From assembly GCA_002900995.3 (NCBI GenBank), contig CM035308.1, positions 1,364,001-1,428,000 of the forward strand: a stretch of DNA of 64,000 nucleotides, in the 5' to 3' direction. Shown piece after piece: positions 59,664 through 64,000 of this stretch (positions are counted from its first letter, which is position 1; each line of letters begins with the position of its first letter). The position numbers and the translations under genes are program-made. Source of the DNA: Ganoderma boninense (lineage: Eukaryota; Basidiomycota; Agaricomycetes; Polyporales; Polyporaceae). The notes beneath the pieces were generated by a model, which worked only from the letters and a program-made list of their open reading frames with translations, made no database searches and was not told where the DNA came from.

Positions 59664-61543
59664 TCATGAACTACGAAAGATACTTGCGAGCTCCCGCTCA
59701 ATGCGGTACCTGAGTCTGGCATCGACGATCTCGGGGTCGTGACCGACCCCGTCCCGGGCGGATCTCGTGTTGAGGCTAAAAACAGGGGTTTAGTAGGCGT
59801 TCCACATCGAGCCAGACGATAACACATACACCGATAGCAAGGACATCATGTGCACTGAGTAGTAAACATCATCAGACATAACTGGTAAGATGGGGTCAGG
59901 CGATGTGGCGCGGCTGACAGACCTTTGCTATTGGTCATGTGGAAGGCGATCCATACCAGGCGAGGGCGACAGACAAAATACTGTTCAAGAAATCAATATG
60001 ATGAACAGCTGAAAGATTGTATGGGTGTACTCGCCGTCAACGTGGTCATGATCTGCATGAATCTGCGGGATCGGGTGTCAGCCTAGTGATTCGAAACGTG
60101 CAAGCGAACGGGAGTCGACATACGCCGAAAGAACCCCTCGGTTGATCCCCATGAGCAGGGTATGTTTAATTAGAGTGCCCTTCCTAAATTGAGGCAGCGT
60201 AAGCGATTCTACGCACTACCCTGGCAGTGACAAGCCTTCATACTGCATGCTCCCTGCCCGATTGCGACAAAGCCAGTACAGCGAACTGACGATCAAGACG
60301 TCGGTGCCGATGCTGAGACCCGAGCTAATCGTCGACAGTACCTACATGTGCAAAAATATTTGTTAAAGACGATATCGGCTGCAGCAATGAACGCATACGT
60401 TGACAGAATGAGGAAGTGTGTCATTGACGTTGAGGTTATACTTGGAGCTTCATCACATCTTGAGCTCAAAACGTACGCGGCTCGGGGAGCAGTGTGCTTA
60501 CCCTTCGACCGTTGCCGCTGGTGCAGAAAAAATCTGAGTCAAAGAAATGACGAGGCAAAAGTGAGGTACTCAACCCAGTCCTGTCCCTGTAAGTCGACGG
60601 ATAGATTACTAGAAAACCTACAAACATGGTCCCGACTGCCCACGTACCGATCGCACCGGTGGCCAGAAGACCCTGGCAAACATGTCGACACATACAAAAG
60701 CAAGTATAACAAAGTCTAAGGGACGTACGATCACGGTTGGTAGATACCAGTATCTTCTTCCCACTGCGTACATCATTCATTCCGCTACTTCTGTCAGAAG
60801 CTAGCACAAGGTGCTTACATTGTCGTATGCGTTCGACATAAAACCTGTTCCACAAGTTAGACACACAATTTCGGACACGCACGCAAACAACGTACATCTG
60901 GACCCCATATACCACCGCGTACTTAATCCTCTGATTAGTTGTCGAGCTTACATCATTGAAGACGTTAGCTTACAGAGAAGGCACGTTCAATCTGGAAGCT
61001 CCTACATGACACTCAGTTAGACACGACTGCCCGTCAACAGCGGAGTCTATGGACGTACCAGGGAATGGGAACCAGCGCAAACAGAGTGCCACTATATGTC
61101 ACAGAGTAGGTATACAAGCTGGACGCTTCGAAAATCATCGTCAACGTCTCAAGGAGCCTATCGTGGGGCGCGATGAGCTTTCCATATAGATTTCTGTATA
61201 ACGTAAGTAGGGAGAGTCGTACCATAGTACAATAACCTGAGGAGACATAGCCAGAGGAGGTTGAGAACAGTGTTAGACTGGTGGGATAACTGCGACGCAC
61301 CAAAAACTTCAAGATCGAGGAGTCTTGATGAAACTTGTCCGTGTATTGCAGAGTCTGAAGGGTGGTAATGCCAAAGAAACTATCATGGCCTCAATCAGCA
61401 CGACACCATCCCAAACCTAGTCAGACCACGCACATGCCGGCGATGAGAGTGGAGAGGAGGAGCACGCCGAGTGTACCGCCAGGGGCGACTGAGTCGGATA
61501 CTGATGGCCACCACATGAGGGACGAGCCGGCAGGAGAACTCAT
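59664..61543 (-). CDS. DUF6534-type multi-spanning membrane protein, highly intron-rich
   Basis: Many short exons join to a basidiomycete family of about seven helices and unknown function. The start is MSSPAGSSLMWWPSVSDSVAPGGTLGVLLLSTLIAGMFFGITTLQTLQY. Next are LLETLTMIFEASSLYTYSVTYSG and PWSFQIERAFS, then FYVERIRQLGRRYWYLPTVI. The DUF6534 core follows: VLSTISSGLSIGTDVLIVSSLYWLCRNRAGSMQ, KGTLIKHTLLMGINRGVLSA, FMQIMTTLTYFVCRPRLVWIAFHMTNSK and VHMMSLLS. The soluble tail is LNTRSARDGVGHDPEIVDARL, ending near 59664. Coding sequence is only about half of the 1.9 kb span, with perhaps twelve introns. Several internal exons are approximate. It could have lost function in places, but no clear disabling break was found. 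Confidence 0.75.
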
Positions 61544-62095
61544 GAGGGAGCGGCAGGGGGGAGTAAAGACTGTGGGGGATAGGCGGTAGCACGCGCGGAA
61601 CCGCCTCCGCAGAACCGTCTAATAACCACGATAATGACGTCGGCCGGGGGAAGCATCTGCTTCTCAGAGGGGAAGCGAAGAGCCGGGGAAGGATTGCGGT
61701 CAAACAATGGCACGTCTCGCGCCATGGGCAGGTACGATACTTTTCTGCGGAGGGCAGGCAGAACGCCGCTGCAGAAGCCGCTGGAAATGGGCCGAGACAT
61801 GGCAGCCAACAAGCTATCGTGCAAGAACAAGCCGTGCCTTCCAGTCTAGTCGGGCCGAATGCGCATATAGTCGCTCCTAATGCGACTTATGGAAGAACTA
61901 GCGGCGTCGACAGACGGTGTTGAGATATATCCGAAGCTCTGCTGGAGGGCACCACTGAATGTTGCCTGAAGAGGGTGCGGACGGTAGACAGCTGTCCCCG
62001 AGCTCTGGCCACACCGTGGACGACTAAGAGGCGGGAGTGAGAAAGCATGCACATTAATGAGGCAAGTAACATAAGGAATGCAACCGCAGTCACGT
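61544..62095. other. Intergenic between tandem minus-strand genes
   Basis: These 552 bp hold the promoter of the DUF6534 gene and the 3' flank of uL6m. No TATA box, repeat or RNA gene is recognised. Confidence 0.4.
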
Positions 62096-62806
62096 CTACT
62101 TCTTCTTCACGGTCTTCATCCTAATCCTCTCGTTGCCCACAATGATACCCTACGTAGATGGCACAACGTAAGCCACGACGCATCTTTCAACCAGGAACAT
62201 GCCACGCACCTTGCCCTTGTACGGCTCTGGCGGTCGCCATCTTCTAATCTGCGCCGCGAAGAGGCCAAGCTTGTGCTTGTCCGTGCAGCTGAGCACAATT
62301 TTGGTTGGGAGCGGGACCTCTGCTTTGATGTGGTCCGGGATGGGCACGAAGACGGAGTGCGAGTACCCGAGCTTCATGTTCAGTCGCTGCCCACTACGCC
62401 CGTCGCCCGCTCCCCGCGGGTCCGCCTCCAGCGCAGCACGGTAACCGACGCCGACGAGGTACACGGGCGTGGTGAAGCCCTCGGTCATGCCGACGATGGC
62501 GTTCTGGATGAGCGTGCGGGTCAGGCCCCACATCGCGCGCTGCTTGCGCTCCTTCGGGTTCTCGACGGAGACCGACAGGGTATTAGGGGCCGTGTCGGAG
62601 AGCTTTACGAAGGGCATAAGGGGGACGGCAGTCTCGCCGAGCGGTCCCTTGACGGCAATTTCTGTCGGGGAAGGCGAGACGGTGACGGCGGGGGGAATGG
62701 TGATAGGCTGCCGACCAATGTTGGAGATGATGCCCGCACGGGCGGGTCTAGAGGTGGAGAAGGAGCGGAGGCCATGGCGGGCTCCCGCCTGCCACTGAGA
62801 GAACAT
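62096..62806 (-). CDS. MRPL6: Mitochondrial large-subunit ribosomal protein uL6m
   Basis: Two exons, 62210-62806 and 62096-62149, are separated by a 60-nt intron and give 216 residues. The presequence MFSQWQAGARHGLRSFSTSRPARA is Arg/Ser-rich without acids. The uL6 domain starts SNIGRQPITIPPAVTVSPSPTEIAVKGPLGE. The conserved second repeat includes [64 protein letters not shown] and IIVGNERIRMKTVKKK, the bacterial-type L6 end. An in-frame ATG at 62872 would add 22 residues; the 62806 start gives the more typical presequence. It is divergently transcribed from the ARC1-like gene. Confidence 0.94.
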
Positions 62807-62963
62807 AGCTGGCCAACGTCGCTGCCACCGTGCGCGACTCGGAGTCCTTCGACGCGGGTGTGACACGCTCATCGGTCACACTGAAGCGAGTCACATGGAC
62901 GAAGGTCACGGAACGCGAGCAGTCACTCTTGCCAGTCGCGTGCACGTGAGAGGCTCAGCCAAA
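62807..62963. promoter_or_regulatory. Compact bidirectional promoter (uL6m / ARC1-like)
   Basis: Only 157 bp separate the two divergent start codons (less if the longer uL6m start is used). CACGTGA (E-box-like CACGTG core) occurs at 62943-62949. Both products serve translation, so co-regulation is plausible but unproven. Confidence 0.5.
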
Positions 62964-64000
62964 ATGCGTTTCCTGACTCGGGGGCTCGTCCTGCGACTGC
63001 CGGGCCATCGATCGCTGCTCTCTGCTTCTCTCCTACTCAGAAAAATGTCCGCACAGGCCGCACTCGCAAAGCTCGCCCCCCCCCTCCGAGATCTCGTCTC
63101 TGCGGCCGCCCCGGACGGCAGCGAATCCTTCGGCAAGTCCGAGAAGGACAAAGCTGAGGTCGCACAATGGATTGAGAAGGTCGCACAAGGCGATGTCGCA
63201 AAAGCGGAGAGCCTTAAGGTACGCAGTCTTGCATCAAAGCGATTTTCTAGGTGAATGACACGGAGCAGGACCTTGAAGCGTCCCTAGTTCCCCGCACCTA
63301 CATCGTCGCGAACTACTTCACCGCAGCAGACGTCGCTCTGTATGGCGCACTCCACCCCGTTCTGGTACGCTTTCCATGATATCAGCATTACATCTACCCG
63401 CTAATACGGCCGAGACAGTCGCAACTACCGCCAGCGCAGTACTACTCCCACCCCGCTATCACCCGCTACTTCGACCATGTCCAGAGTCGACCCTCCGTCC
63501 GCAAAGCCGCAGAGCCTCTTGCACCCGCTTTCTCCGTCGTGTCGTTCAATTTCGAGAACGCACCTCCACAAGAGCGGAAGGCTGATCCCCCCAAGGAGAA
63601 GAAGAGCAAGTCGTCCACCCCAGCGCCGGACGGCGACAAGGCCGCTGCAAAGGCGGTGAAGGCGGGTAACGCGTCAGCGAAGGTGGATAAGACCGCGGCG
63701 AAGGGCGAGGAGGGAAAGAAGGCGGCTGAGGGTGGGGAGAAGGAGGGTAAGGCGCAGAAGAAGGAAAAGAAGGCGAAGGAGCCCAAAGAGCCCAAGGCAG
63801 CTGAGAAGAAGCCCGCCGCCGAGGACGCCGGCCCGCCTGTCCCTTCCATGATTGACCTCCGAGTGGGCCATATTGTTGACAGTGAGTGCTCTTGTGACAT
63901 ATGGGAAGGGCGATGCTGAGGGATCGGACGACAGTCAACAAGCATCCCGATGCTGACGGCCTGTATGTTGAACAAATCGACTTCGGCGAGCCAGAAGGGC
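62964..64000 (+). CDS. ARC1: ARC1/G4p1-like tRNA-binding aminoacylation cofactor (3' end outside window)
   Basis: The N-terminal GST-like domain (MSAQAALAKLAPPLRDLVSA, LVPRTYIVANYFTAADVALYGALHPVL, YYSHPAITRYFDHVQSRPSVRKAA) mediates contacts with methionyl- and glutamyl-tRNA synthetases in yeast. A Lys/Ala-rich linker (KADPPKEKKSKSSTP) binds RNA. The EMAPII/Arc1 OB domain begins [35 protein letters not shown] and is cut at 64000. Two in-frame ATGs exist: 62964 adds MRFLTRGLVLRLPGHRSLLSA, a mitochondrial-like leader, while 63045 gives the usual cytosolic start MSAQAAL. A 50-nt intron at about 63219 has two possible acceptors 18 nt apart, both in frame. Confidence 0.92.

Overview
This is nuclear DNA from a filamentous basidiomycete, most likely a wood-associated agaricomycete. 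Genes are densely packed on both strands. Most are split by short GT-AG introns of about 50-75 nt, even inside small genes such as TIM9 and the V-ATPase proteolipid. The families present fit this placement: DUF6533 and DUF6534 multi-spanning membrane proteins, an FuA-like glutathione S-transferase, a questin-oxidase-like protein, a PRiA4_ORF3-like protein and the fungal V-ATPase c' subunit. Genes were read by joining exons by eye, so outer coordinates are more reliable than some internal boundaries.

Layout. 0-8 kb: the 3' end of an unknown gene (+), a mitochondrial CitE/HpcH-type lyase (-), the splicing factor CWF19 (-) and an HSL-type alpha/beta hydrolase (-). 8.8-18.6 kb: a giant Furry/Mor2/Tao3 cell-morphogenesis gene (-) and DAHP synthase of the shikimate pathway (-). 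20.7-28.4 kb: TIM9 (+), a PrxQ/Dot5-type peroxiredoxin (-), a 4-coumarate-CoA-ligase-like enzyme (+) and an FuA-like GST (+). 29.6-37.6 kb: a DUF6533 membrane protein (+), the MPS1 checkpoint kinase (-) and an epoxide-hydrolase-like enzyme (-). 38.5-48.1 kb: the spliceosomal DEAH helicase PRP2 (+), a questin-oxidase-like gene (+), a DUF1688/Urc4 uracil-catabolism gene (-) and a PRiA4_ORF3-domain protein (+). 48.5-57.4 kb: V-ATPase c' (+), a CCHC zinc-knuckle SR-like protein (-), an orphan with a nucleotidyltransferase-like motif pattern (+), an alpha/beta hydrolase (-), V-ATPase d (+) and a Sec14-like lipid-transfer protein (-). 59.6-64 kb: a very intron-rich DUF6534 membrane protein (-), mitochondrial ribosomal protein uL6m (-) and an ARC1-like tRNA-binding cofactor (+), cut by the window end.

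Most genes are conserved housekeeping functions with no operon-like logic. Three local associations stand out. Two V-ATPase Vo subunits lie within 7 kb. A 4CL-like ligase sits next to an FuA-like GST, a combination that could act on plant-derived aromatics. A mitochondrial ribosomal protein is divergently paired with an aminoacylation cofactor that has a possible in-frame mitochondrial presequence. The least explained DNA is a 2.2 kb gap at 57.4-59.7 kb, which contains repeated boxes followed by GC hairpins and a perfect 24-bp palindrome. I saw no clear CRISPR array, rRNA, tRNA or intact transposon.
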